A stretch of DNA of 64,000 nucleotides. Origin: Martinezella hainanensis. Lineage in GTDB: Bacteria; Pseudomonadota; Alphaproteobacteria; Rhizobiales; Rhizobiaceae. The translations under genes and the position numbers were made by a program. The stretch spans positions 186,001-250,000 of the forward strand of contig NZ_FMAC01000006.1 in assembly GCF_900094555.1 (NCBI RefSeq), in the 5' to 3' direction. Under the pieces are notes generated by a model. It had not been told where the DNA came from. It saw only the letters and a program-made list of their open reading frames with translations, and did no database searches. Shown piece by piece: positions 52,205 through 60,593 of this stretch; position 1 is the stretch's first letter, and each line of letters begins with the position of its first letter.

Positions 52205-52780
52205 ATGCCTATTCCACAAATATCGGACACGATTCACTTCAGTGACCCGGTTGCCGGCGACGCGAGCGCCGGCAACGGCGGCGATGGCAATAGCCATGGC
52301 AATATTGACTACAATCCGGTTGCGTATGTCGCCAACGTGCAATCGGTCGAAGGAGCATCTACCGATCTGCACAACGGCGACCATGTTGGACAGATGGCGG
52401 ATTGGACTGCCGGCAGCGGCGGACCTGGCGGCTTTGCTCAAGCCCAGAATGGCTTCCTGGCGACAGTCACGAACAGTGGTTCCGGCGGCGCCGGGGGAGA
52501 TTCTCACTCCAACGGTAGCCAGGGAAGCGTGAGCGGCGGCGACACGGCAGCGGTAAGCGCTGATACCACGGCGACGCAATATACTCAGCTTCTGGCTGAT
52601 CAGCATGCCACCATCCTCGCAGGCGTCGGCGGCAACGGTGGTAACGGCAACCTGGCTCGTGGTGGCGACATCTCGGCAGCGTTGGTTCACACGGACCCCT
52701 CAACAACCACCGTGAACAATGCTCTCGATCACTTCACGAACGACTTCGGCCATATCGATCTCAGCCATCTTGGCTCATGA
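52205..52780 (+). CDS. Small glycine-rich protein, likely type I secretion cargo
   Basis: The 191-residue protein is rich in Gly, Asn, Ser, Thr and His with no Cys and no N-terminal signal. Residues 132-149 read DQHATILAGVGGNGGNGN, which matches the closing motif of the fourth repeat of the divergent 362-residue protein (DQHALQLAGVGGHGGGGN), so the two are related. GNGGDGNSHGN near residue 23 is a second Gly-Asn cluster. The tail HIDLSHLGS could be a C-terminal export signal. AGGAGGG stands eight bases before ATG 52205, a very strong site. The exporter genes follow at once. Confidence 0.82.
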   Translation: MPIPQISDTIHFSDPVAGDASAGNGGDGNSHGNIDYNPVAYVANVQSVEGASTDLHNGDHVGQMADWTAGSGGPGGFAQAQNGFLATVTNSGSGGAGGDSHSNGSQGSVSGGDTAAVSADTTATQYTQLLADQHATILAGVGGNGGNGNLARGGDISAALVHTDPSTTTVNNALDHFTNDFGHIDLSHLGS

Positions 52781-52793
52781 ACCCAGGCCCTGC

Positions 52794-52819
52794 GGGTCGC
52801 CGGCTTCGGCTGGCGACCC
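52794..52819 (+). promoter_or_regulatory. UUCG-capped stem-loop between cargo and exporter genes
   Basis: GGGTCGCC-GGC, loop TTCG, GCT-GGCGACCC forms an 11-bp stem (one G-T pair) 13 nt after the cargo stop. There is no T-tract, so it is more likely a 3' stabiliser or partial attenuator that keeps cargo mRNA above exporter mRNA. Confidence 0.65.
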
Positions 52820-52883
52820 TCATAGGTTGCGGAACCCACCGGCAGCCTTGTCTTATCAGTATCAAGTGGAGCGAGATCGGATA

Positions 52884-54599
52884 ATGGCAACGCCTTCTGT
52901 AACGCCATCGCGCCCACAGACACAGCTCGTTGTTGCGCTCCGGGCGTGCGCCGGAGCCCTCGGGTTGGTTTTCCTCTATAGCTGCGGCTACAATCTCTTT
53001 CTTCTAGCGCCTTCCGTCTATCTCCTGCAGATCTATGACAGGGTCCTGTCGAGCCGAAGCGCTGATACGCTTCTGATGCTGACAATGATCATCGCCATCG
53101 CCGTGGTAGTCGGCGCAACGCTGGATATCATACGCAGGGCAGCTCTTTCGCGCATCGGCAGCTGGCTTGATCACAGGCTGCGGCCCATGGTGCTCACCGC
53201 ATCATTCGAATATGCCGCGCGCGCCGATGCAGGAGCCGCCACGGAGTGCTACAGGGACCTTGCCACCTTACGCCAATTCCTCGATTCACCAGCAAGCTCC
53301 CTCTTTTTTGACGTCCCCTGGGCGCCGGTCTTCCTGCTGCTGCTCTTTCTTGTTCATCCGTTGCTTGGGGCGATCGGTCTTCTGAGCGCACTGGCGCTTC
53401 TGCTGTTTGCGTTCCTCACGGAACTGGCGACACAAGAGCCGCTTGCCCGCGCCAATCTTGCCCTTTCGAGGAGCTATATGCGATTCGCGAACGCCCTCAA
53501 AAACATCGAGGTGATCCGGGCAATGGGCATGCAGTATGGTGCGGCGCTGCTGGTCTATCGCGATGCGGAAATGGCAAGAAGGGCACAGGACGTCGCGATG
53601 CATCGGACGGAGATCATTCTTGGTTTCTCCAAATCGATCCGGACACTTGCGCAGATCCTGATGATGGGATCCGCCACATGGCTAGTGCTCGCGAGCAACA
53701 GCAGCCCCGGCATCATCTTCGTTGCGAGCCTGCTGCTCGGGCGCGGGCTCGCGCCGATCGAAGGCGCGATAGGTGCATGGCGCTCCTTCACGTTTGCTCG
53801 CAATGCCTTCAATCGCCTGAACCGAATGCTGATCGCCGTTGCATCGGAACGCGATGCCCGAACGGTGCCGCAACCGGAACCCAATGGCCTTATTCTCGAT
53901 AACGTCGGCTATATTCAGCCATTCGCCAACAGGCAGATATTGACTGGTATCACATTGCACCTGGCGCCTGGCGATTGCATCGCTCTCATCGGCCCGTCGG
54001 GATCGGGAAAATCGACGCTGGGTCGCGTCATAGCAGGCGTTGTGCAAGCAACAAGCGGCTGCGCTCTTCTTGGTGGGGTAGATATTTCGGCTCTGCGCCT
54101 TTGCGGAGGGACCCACCACGTCGGATATCTGCCGCAGGACATCGAGCTCTTCGGCGGAGCGATCAAGGATGTGATCGGCCGGCTGGATGGAGGAGATCCC
54201 GCCAAAGCAATCGATGCCGCGAAGCTGGTTGGATTGCACGAGGCGATCATGCGGCTGCCAAAGGGCTACGAGACCGATATCGGCGAAGGTGGAAGCCTGC
54301 TCCTTCGCGCTCAGCGCCAGCAGCTGGGACTGGCACGGGCGGCCTATGGGAATCCGTCCCTCATCGTTCTCGACGATCCGAACTCGAGCCTCGACTATGA
54401 CGGCGAACGCATGCTGTACAAGGCGATTGAGCGCATGAAATCGAGGGGGATGACTGTTGTTATCATAACTCATCGGATGGGTATCCTGCCAGTTACCAAC
54501 AAGATTGCCATTATGCGCAACGGGACTGTGGCTGCCTTCGGCGACAGTGAGCGGATTTATGAAACCTATCTTCAACCGCCATCTCGAACAGGAACGTAG
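52884..54599 (+). CDS. Type I secretion ABC transporter (PrtD/PrsD-like) with degenerate ATPase motifs
   Basis: The 571-residue permease-ATPase has a transmembrane domain at about 15-310 (YDRVLSSRSADTLLMLT, DSPASSLFFDVPWAPVF as in the PrtD/HasD group) and an NBD at about 335-560. Walker A is normal (GPSGSGKST, 370-378) and the H-loop His530 is present. However, the signature LSGGQ is LLRAQ (473-477), and the catalytic Glu after Walker B is Asp498 (LIVLDDPNSSLD). It exports unfolded protein together with the HlyD-type partner. ATG 52884 starts the first recognisable segment. There is no C39 peptidase domain. Confidence 0.92.
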   Translation: MATPSVTPSRPQTQLVVALRACAGALGLVFLYSCGYNLFLLAPSVYLLQIYDRVLSSRSADTLLMLTMIIAIAVVVGATLDIIRRAALSRIGSWLDHRLRPMVLTASFEYAARADAGAATECYRDLATLRQFLDSPASSLFFDVPWAPVFLLLLFLVHPLLGAIGLLSALALLLFAFLTELATQEPLARANLALSRSYMRFANALKNIEVIRAMGMQYGAALLVYRDAEMARRAQDVAMHRTEIILGFSKSIRTLAQILMMGSATWLVLASNSSPGIIFVASLLLGRGLAPIEGAIGAWRSFTFARNAFNRLNRMLIAVASERDARTVPQPEPNGLILDNVGYIQPFANRQILTGITLHLAPGDCIALIGPSGSGKSTLGRVIAGVVQATSGCALLGGVDISALRLCGGTHHVGYLPQDIELFGGAIKDVIGRLDGGDPAKAIDAAKLVGLHEAIMRLPKGYETDIGEGGSLLLRAQRQQLGLARAAYGNPSLIVLDDPNSSLDYDGERMLYKAIERMKSRGMTVVIITHRMGILPVTNKIAIMRNGTVAAFGDSERIYETYLQPPSRTGT

Positions 54600-54610
54600 G
54601 GAGGGACGCC

Positions 54611-56056
54611 ATGACCCTTGTTCAACTGGACGCAACGCTGGCGAGATTTTCAAATTCGTCAAGAACGAGCCAGCGCTTCACTGAACGATCGATAGCGACG
54701 CCCAAGCAGCTGGCAGCCTACTCGCCGGTGCTCGGGTCGAAACAGCGCGGACCCGCCCCCCCTTCGCCCATGCCGAGGCTAAGGGGCGTCATCTGGACCG
54801 GGAACCTGTTGATCGGCGTCTTCATAGTCGGACTGGGAATCTGGTCGGTCCTGGCGCCGCTGAAAAGCGCAGCAGTTGCATCGGGCGTGATCGAACCGGA
54901 GTCCAGCCGCAAGACCATTCAGCACCTGGAAGGCGGCATCGTGCGACGGATACTCGTCAAAAATGGCGATGCGGTCACGGCCGGACAAGTCGTGATAGAA
55001 CTCGACGACACGAAGTCCCGCTCGGAGCGTGACAGTATTCAAGGGCAACTTTGGGACGCCGAAGGAAGCCGCGCCCGCCTGCTTGCGGAGCAGACGGGCG
55101 CTGACCATATCGCCTTTCCGCAGGACCTCAGGGCAGCAATGGACAAAGATCCTTCGGTCGGTGCAATTATAACCGGACAACGGAAAATCTTCGAAGCGCG
55201 TCGCCAAGTCATGCAAGCGGAAGCTGGTATCACCAACGAGAAAATCGCGCAGGTGCGCCAGGAAATCATCGGACTTGGCGCACAGAAGGCAGCACTGACC
55301 GACAGAGCGGCAATCTCGCAGCAGGAACTGGATCAGGTTACGGCCCTCAACGCCAAGGGATTGGAGCGAAAGAATACCGTTCTCAACCTCCAGCGGGAAA
55401 AAGCAGACCTTGCTGGCCAGCAGGGTCAGGTGGAGGCGCAGATTTCCCGCGCCTACCAGGTAATCAGCGAGGCACAGGCCGATCTTGCAAAGCTTGAAAG
55501 CGATCGGTTGAGCGAAGTCGCGCAAGGCATGCGCGACACGGAAAACCAGATCATGCAACTGCGCGAGCGTTTGTGGGCGATCGACGACCAGCTTTCAAGG
55601 ACCGATATCCGCGCCCCCGAAGATGGAACGATCATGAACCTGCGCATCCACACGGCTGGCGGAGTGATCGGCGCGGGCGAGCCGCTCGTCGATCTTGTGC
55701 CACGCAGCGATCGCCTCATCGTGTCGGCCCATGTGAGACCGGAAGACATCAATCTCGTCCGCGCAGGGCTTGAGGCGCAGGTTCACCTTCTTCCATACAA
55801 TCAGCGGCGCGTTCCACTGCTGAAGGGCCAGGTCGAGTATGTGTCGGCGGACCGTCTCACCGATGCGCAGAGCGGCCAGCCCTACTTTGCCGCGACGATC
55901 CGTGTGACGGACGAGCGGTTGGCGAAAATGAGCGATGTCGAACTGGTCGCGGGCATGCCCGCACAGGCACTGATCGAAACGGGCAAAAGCAGCGTGGCGT
56001 TCTATGCCATCAGACCGCTCCTAGACAGTTTCCACAGAGCATTTCGTGAGGACTGA
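54611..56056 (+). CDS. HlyD-family membrane fusion protein of type I secretion
   Basis: The 481-residue periplasmic adaptor (PrtE/PrsE type) has one N-terminal membrane span at about 58-82 (WTGNLLIGVFIVGLGIWSVL), a lipoyl half (GVIEPESSRKTIQHLEGGIV), a long coiled coil at about 130-320 and the return strand DIRAPEDGTIMNLRIHTAGG. It bridges the ABC exporter and an outer-membrane TolC-like protein, which is not encoded in this window. It begins 11 nt after the exporter stop. Confidence 0.94.
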   Translation: MTLVQLDATLARFSNSSRTSQRFTERSIATPKQLAAYSPVLGSKQRGPAPPSPMPRLRGVIWTGNLLIGVFIVGLGIWSVLAPLKSAAVASGVIEPESSRKTIQHLEGGIVRRILVKNGDAVTAGQVVIELDDTKSRSERDSIQGQLWDAEGSRARLLAEQTGADHIAFPQDLRAAMDKDPSVGAIITGQRKIFEARRQVMQAEAGITNEKIAQVRQEIIGLGAQKAALTDRAAISQQELDQVTALNAKGLERKNTVLNLQREKADLAGQQGQVEAQISRAYQVISEAQADLAKLESDRLSEVAQGMRDTENQIMQLRERLWAIDDQLSRTDIRAPEDGTIMNLRIHTAGGVIGAGEPLVDLVPRSDRLIVSAHVRPEDINLVRAGLEAQVHLLPYNQRRVPLLKGQVEYVSADRLTDAQSGQPYFAATIRVTDERLAKMSDVELVAGMPAQALIETGKSSVAFYAIRPLLDSFHRAFRED

Positions 56057-56063
56057 AGCGGTG

Positions 56064-56342
56064 ATGGGCAAGAGAAAATTCGACGACGACCAGATTACCG
56101 GCATTCTGAAGGAGCACCAGGCTGGGGTGACGGTAGCGGATGTTTGCCACAAGCATGGCATCAGCGAACCGACCTTCTATCGCTGGCAATCCCTACAGTT
56201 TAGAAGCTCTGGTCTCGATACCAAAAGAATGAGAGCATTGGAGGAAGAGAACCAGAAGCTCAAGAAGCTTTTGGCCGAAGCCATGCTCTCGGCAGCAACG
56301 CTAAGCGAGATGCTGGCCAAGACATCGAATGGGCGAAACTAA
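56064..56342 (+). CDS. IS3-family transposase OrfA
   Basis: The 92-residue protein has the IS3 OrfA HTH (DDDQITGILKEHQAGVTVAD, VCHKHGISEPTFYRWQS) and leucine-zipper-like region (MRALEEENQKLKKLLAEAML), as in IS407/IS2-type elements. It starts 7 nt after the HlyD-family stop. The usual OrfB frame overlapping its end is broken (see 56440-56600), so the element cannot transpose. The insertion abuts the end of the secretion operon. Confidence 0.88.
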   Translation: MGKRKFDDDQITGILKEHQAGVTVADVCHKHGISEPTFYRWQSLQFRSSGLDTKRMRALEEENQKLKKLLAEAMLSAATLSEMLAKTSNGRN

Positions 56343-56663
56343 CCTCTAATCATAGGATGCGGTCACCTTCGGGCCTTATATACTAGGGCACGGCAGCATG
56401 TTTTTGGACACGTGCCTCCGAAATGAAAGGTAAAGGAAAACGGTTCAAAAGTAGCAAGCGCTGTCTCGCCCGTGCCTCAAGAAGCCGACAACGCTTGTTG
56501 CCTATGGTCTGTCTCTCCAGCAAAGTCAGCGAAGCGCTTGCCAACAGGGATCAAGTCTCGACAGGAAACCGTGGCTGCTACCGCAACTTTGGGGCTATAG
56601 GGGCGAGACAATCGCAAGCGTGGCCAGAATGGCCTTCGTGCAGGTGCTCGTTTCCAACTAGTG
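56343..56663. other. Degraded remainder of the IS3 element
   Basis: No intact gene. The stretch contains the OrfB fragment listed separately; the rest is too decayed to assign. It separates OrfA from the end of the convergent PotA-type gene. Confidence 0.6.
56440..56605 (+). pseudogene. IS3 OrfB remnant
   Basis: One frame reads SPVPQEADNACCLWSVSPAK then SAKRLPTGIKSRQETV, recognisable as the start of the IS3 OrfB catalytic core (form PxPxxAN..WSxDFVSDxLxxGIKFRxLTV). It is frameshifted relative to OrfA and lacks the DDE residues that should follow. Confidence 0.6.
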
Positions 56664-57743
56664 CTAGCAGAACACATGTGCGGCGTCGGGATCGAACTCC
56701 AGATGCACATTGTCGCCGCGGCTAAGGCCGGAGATTGCTTCGTGGCCGAAGGGTAGGCGCACGGACAGGGTTTCGCCAGCAGCGATCCGCGTCGTCACAT
56801 GCACGTTGTTGCCAAGGAAAGTGATATCGTTGACCGTTGCACTGAGGCCCTTGCTCGCACCCGCTTGGCGCCCGAGCCGGATGCGCTCCGGCCGTAGCAT
56901 CAATGCCGCTTTGCTGCCCGACGCCGGCCTGCCATGCACTGGAATGCTGTCGAAAACGGTCTTGTCGCCGAGCGAGATCGTCGCCTGACCATTGTCCGAG
57001 GACAGCAGATGACAGGAGATGAAATCGCTGTCACCGATGAATTCTGCCACGAAACGGGTGCGGGGATTGGCGTAGAGTTCCGGGCCTGTGCCGATCTGGT
57101 CGATGACGCCCTTGGAGAAAACGGCGATGCGGTCGGACAACCGCAATGCTTCCTCCTGATCGTGGGTCACGTAGAGGATCGTCACTTCCGTCTGCTGGTG
57201 GATTCTTTTGATCTCGTGCTGGATCTCCTCGCGCAGCTTCTTGTCGAGAGCCGACAACGGCTCGTCCATCAAGAGCACCGGCGGATCATAGGCGAGCGCC
57301 CTTGCAAGGGCGACGCGCTGCTGCTGGCCGCCCGACATCTGCGCGGGCTTGCGATCCTCGAAGCCCTCCAGGCGAACGAGGCGCAGCATTTCCCTGACAC
57401 GGCTGTCGACCTCGGCCTTGGACTTGCGGCGGACCTTCAGCGGAAAGGCGATGTTCTCGCCGACAGTCAGATGCGGAAACAGCGTATAGCGCTGGAATAC
57501 CATGCCGATATTGCGCTTGTGCGATGGTGTCGACAGCAACGTCTCGCCGTTCAGCAGAATATCGCCCTTGGTCGGATTTTCGAAGCCGGCGAGGATATAG
57601 AGCGTCGTGCTCTTGCCCGATCCGGAGGGACCGAGGAAGGTCAGGAACTCGCCACGCTTGACCTCGAGATTGACGTCGTGGACTGCGACGACGGGGCCAT
57701 ACTCCTTGCGGATACCTTTGATCTTCAGGAAAGATTCGCTCAT
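56664..57743 (-). CDS. Spermidine/putrescine-type ABC transporter ATP-binding protein
   Basis: The 359-residue PotA-type ATPase has Walker A GPSGSGKST, MSGGQQQRVALARALAYDP, VLLMDEPLSALDKKLREE, H-loop YVTHDQEEALRLSD and a C-terminal TOBE domain (about 270-355, LMLRPERIRLGRQ). ATG 57743 overlaps the permease stop by four bases; a longer frame upstream is only the permease in another frame. Last gene of the operon; the IS3 relic lies convergent to it. Confidence 0.93.
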   Translation of the reverse strand: MSESFLKIKGIRKEYGPVVAVHDVNLEVKRGEFLTFLGPSGSGKSTTLYILAGFENPTKGDILLNGETLLSTPSHKRNIGMVFQRYTLFPHLTVGENIAFPLKVRRKSKAEVDSRVREMLRLVRLEGFEDRKPAQMSGGQQQRVALARALAYDPPVLLMDEPLSALDKKLREEIQHEIKRIHQQTEVTILYVTHDQEEALRLSDRIAVFSKGVIDQIGTGPELYANPRTRFVAEFIGDSDFISCHLLSSDNGQATISLGDKTVFDSIPVHGRPASGSKAALMLRPERIRLGRQAGASKGLSATVNDITFLGNNVHVTTRIAAGETLSVRLPFGHEAISGLSRGDNVHLEFDPDAAHVFC

Positions 57744-58540
57744 GATTTCAGAACCTTGCGTACGATCGCGGCCAGCGTCATCAACGTGACCGTCAACAGA
57801 ATGAGAAGCGTGGAGGCAGCGGCGACGACAGGGGTCAAATCCTGCCTGAGCGTTGCCCAGACCTTGACCGGCAAGGTCTGCAATGTCGGGCTCGCCATGA
57901 AGATCGCCACGACCACCTCGTCCCAGGATGTCAGGAAGGAGAAGACGGCGGCCGAGAACAATCCGTGGCTGATGGCAGGCAGCGTCACCCTGATCTTCGC
58001 CTCGAGCGGAGAGGCGCCGCAAAGCACGGCCGCATCCTCGATCGACTTGTCGAAGCCCTCGAGCGCGCCCGAGATCGACAGAATGGAAAAGGGCAGCGCC
58101 AGCACAAGGTGGGATACCACGAAGCCGATCAAGGTGCCTCCAAGGCCAATTCGCAGGAAGAAGGCATAGAGCGCCACGGCGAAGACGACGACCGGCAGGA
58201 TCATCGGCGTCAGGAACAGCGCCTTCAGCGCATCGCGAAACATGAACTTTCCGCGCACGAGGCCGAAGGAGGTCACCAGGCCGAGCAGCACCGAAAGCAC
58301 GGTCACAATTAATGCGATCTTGAAGCTGGTCCAGGCGGAGGCCAGCCATTGCGGATCGGAAAGCAGCTCCGCATACCAGCGCCATGTCCAGCCCGGCGGC
58401 GGAAAGATCAGCCATTGCGACGAACCGAACGACAAGGCCGCGATGAAGAGGATCGGCATCAGCAGAAAAGCCGCCGTCAGGACCGTGATGACGAGCAGCA
58501 CATATTTCCACCAGCCGAGGCGGTCGAAATTCAGCAGCAT
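57740..58540 (-). CDS. Spermidine/putrescine-type ABC permease (PotC-like)
   Basis: The 266-residue inner-membrane permease has an N-terminal span (LLVITVLTAAFLLMPILFIA), PPPGWTWRWYAELLSDPQWL and the EAA loop EGFDKSIEDAAVLCGASPLE, typical of PotC. ATG 58540 (MLLNFDRLG) lies one base after the PotB-type stop. Confidence 0.92.
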   Translation of the reverse strand: MLLNFDRLGWWKYVLLVITVLTAAFLLMPILFIAALSFGSSQWLIFPPPGWTWRWYAELLSDPQWLASAWTSFKIALIVTVLSVLLGLVTSFGLVRGKFMFRDALKALFLTPMILPVVVFAVALYAFFLRIGLGGTLIGFVVSHLVLALPFSILSISGALEGFDKSIEDAAVLCGASPLEAKIRVTLPAISHGLFSAAVFSFLTSWDEVVVAIFMASPTLQTLPVKVWATLRQDLTPVVAAASTLLILLTVTLMTLAAIVRKVLKS

Positions 58541-58541
58541 C

Positions 58542-59414
58542 TCAGCGCCCTCCCGTGCTCTGAACGCCGAAGAACCGCAGTTGCACGGCATAGAGCGTCA
58601 GCGTGACGACGAGCAGGACGAAGGCGGCGGCCCCGCCCATGCCCCAATTGACGAGCGACTGCACGAACTGCGCGATGAGTTCGGCGAGCATCATGTTCGC
58701 CGTGCCACCAAGCAGCGATGGCGTGACGTAGTAACCGAGCGACATGACGAACACCATCAGTGCACCTGCCATCATGCCAGGTGCCGCAAGGGGTATCAGA
58801 ATGCGGGTCAGGCATTGCAGACGGCTGGCGCCGCACAGCGCTGCCGCCTGCAGCACGGCCGGGTCGATCTTCCTGATGACGCCGTATAGCGGCAGGATGA
58901 TAAAGGGCAGCATGATATAGGTCATGCCGATCGTGACGCCGGTGAGGTTGTTGACCAGCGCGAGCGGCTTGTCGATCAGGCCCATGCCGACGAGGATCTT
59001 GTTGATCAATCCGGTGCGCTGCAAAAGCACCATCCAGGCATAGGTTCGCGCCAGCAGGTTGGTCCACATCGACAGCAGCAGGATCGCAAAGATCACCGAG
59101 GCCCATCGCGACGGCATGATCGCCAGCGTCCAGGCGACGGGAAAGCCGATCAGGAGGGATATGATGGTGACGAGCCCCGACACGATGAAGGTGTTGGCGA
59201 AGATCTTGATATAGGTCGCGGAGCCCAACAGCTCGGCGTAATTGCCGAGGCCGAATGTCGGTTCCATCACGCTGCGCAGGAGCAGCGCGATGACCGGAAA
59301 TATGAAAAAGATCGCCACGAAGGCGAAAGCCGGCGCCACCTGGGCAAAACCCGTAGGCCTTGCCGCCTTGCGCGCCGGTGCGGCCTCGTCCGCAACGTCC
59401 ATATATGTCGACAT
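58542..59414 (-). CDS. Spermidine/putrescine-type ABC permease (PotB-like)
   Basis: The 290-residue permease has TFGLGNYAELLGSATYIKIF, WTNLLARTYAWMVLLQRTGL and the EAA loop KIDPAVLQAAALCGASRLQ, as in PotB. ATG 59414 has GGAAGGAA before it. It is separated from the binding-protein gene by a strong hairpin and adjoins the PotC-type gene. Confidence 0.92.
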   Translation of the reverse strand: MSTYMDVADEAAPARKAARPTGFAQVAPAFAFVAIFFIFPVIALLLRSVMEPTFGLGNYAELLGSATYIKIFANTFIVSGLVTIISLLIGFPVAWTLAIMPSRWASVIFAILLLSMWTNLLARTYAWMVLLQRTGLINKILVGMGLIDKPLALVNNLTGVTIGMTYIMLPFIILPLYGVIRKIDPAVLQAAALCGASRLQCLTRILIPLAAPGMMAGALMVFVMSLGYYVTPSLLGGTANMMLAELIAQFVQSLVNWGMGGAAAFVLLVVTLTLYAVQLRFFGVQSTGGR

Positions 59415-59484
59415 GGCAATTCCTTCCCACCAGGGGCGCCGACGAGCAGCCTTGGCTGCAGCGACGCCCGGATCTCGCATTGCC

Positions 59485-59510
59485 CCGCCGCGGACCTCGA
59501 TCCGCGGCGG
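59485..59510 (-). promoter_or_regulatory. Stem-loop after binding-protein gene
   Basis: A perfect 10-bp stem, CCGCCGCGGA / TCCGCGGCGG, with a 6-nt loop lies 18 nt after the binding-protein stop and before the permease genes. No T-tract. It is another member of the set of binding-protein 3' hairpins. Confidence 0.7.
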
Positions 59511-59528
59511 CCCAGTTGCCTTAGGAGC

Positions 59529-60539
59529 TTACTTCGCCTGCCAGGCGTACCATCTCTTGCCGATCTCATCACGGTTCGCGGCCCAATAGCTCATATCGGC
59601 ATTGACCTGGCTTGCCGTCTGCTGGTCGGGCAAAGTCTTGGCCGTCTCCGGATCCATCAGCTTCGCGGAGTCAACATTGATCGGTGCATATCCGGTCGCC
59701 TTCGCCATATCGGCCTGCGACTGCGCCGAGGTCGCGAGCGCGATGAACTTCATCGCCGTTTCCATGTTCGGGGCACCCTTGGGGATGACGAGGGAATCCG
59801 CCGCCGTAATGTTCTGGCTCCAGGACGTCTCCGTCTTGACGCCGCTATTGGCAAGCGCCGTCATGCGGCCGTTCCACAAGCTGCCGAAGGGTGCCTCGGC
59901 CGATGCCAGAAGCTGCTGCGACTGCGCACCGCTCGACCACCAGACGATATCAGACTTGATCGTGTCGAGCTTCTTGAAGGCGCGGTCGAGATCGAGCGGA
60001 TAGAGCTTGTCGGCGGGAACACCGTCGGCGAGCAGTGCGGCTTCGATCACGCCAGGGGCGGACCACTTATAGAAGGTGCGCTTGCCGGGAAACTTCTTGG
60101 TGTCGAAGAGGTCCGCCCAGGTCTTCGGGCAGGCGCTGACGGCATCGGCGTTGCATCCGATGACGAAGGAATAATAGAAGCTTCCGACCGAATAGTCGCT
60201 GACGAAGCGCGGATCGAGCTTGGACTTGTCAATGACGGAAAAGTCGAGCTTTTCGAGCAGACCTGCCTTGCCGGCCTGCGCGGCATAATCGCCCTCGACG
60301 TCGACCACATCCCAGCTGACCTGACCGGCCTCGACCATGGCTTTCAGCTTGCCGTAGTCCGTCGGACCGTCCTGCATCACGCCGATACCGGTCTTTTCAG
60401 TGAACTGGTTGGCCCAGGCGACCTTCTGCGCATCCTGCGTCGTTCCTCCCCAGCTCGTGAAGACCATGGTGTCGGCCTTGGCGGGCATGGATGCGGCCAT
60501 TATTGCGGCAAAGGCCGCGAGTGCAATTCTTGCTTTCAT
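59529..60539 (-). CDS. Spermidine/putrescine-type substrate-binding protein
   Basis: The 336-residue periplasmic protein has a signal peptide (MKARIALAAFAAIMAASMPAKA) and TMVFTSWGGTTQDAQKVAW, DVVDVEGDYAAQAGKAGLLE and a PotD-like fold pattern. The ligand may be a polyamine, opine or other small amine. In this operon the compound brought in could be attacked by the flavin monooxygenase and aldehyde dehydrogenase encoded upstream. Confidence 0.9.
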   Translation of the reverse strand: MKARIALAAFAAIMAASMPAKADTMVFTSWGGTTQDAQKVAWANQFTEKTGIGVMQDGPTDYGKLKAMVEAGQVSWDVVDVEGDYAAQAGKAGLLEKLDFSVIDKSKLDPRFVSDYSVGSFYYSFVIGCNADAVSACPKTWADLFDTKKFPGKRTFYKWSAPGVIEAALLADGVPADKLYPLDLDRAFKKLDTIKSDIVWWSSGAQSQQLLASAEAPFGSLWNGRMTALANSGVKTETSWSQNITAADSLVIPKGAPNMETAMKFIALATSAQSQADMAKATGYAPINVDSAKLMDPETAKTLPDQQTASQVNADMSYWAANRDEIGKRWYAWQAK

Positions 60540-60593
60540 GTTCCCTTGTCCTTGTTTTTCAGTCTTTGAGGCATGCCTTATGCGGCCACCCGT

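Noticed and set aside
50545-52780. RTX toxin or calcium-binding nonapeptide repeats
   Set aside because: The proteins are Gly/Asn-rich but lack GGxGxDxxx nonapeptides, so an RTX label is not supported.
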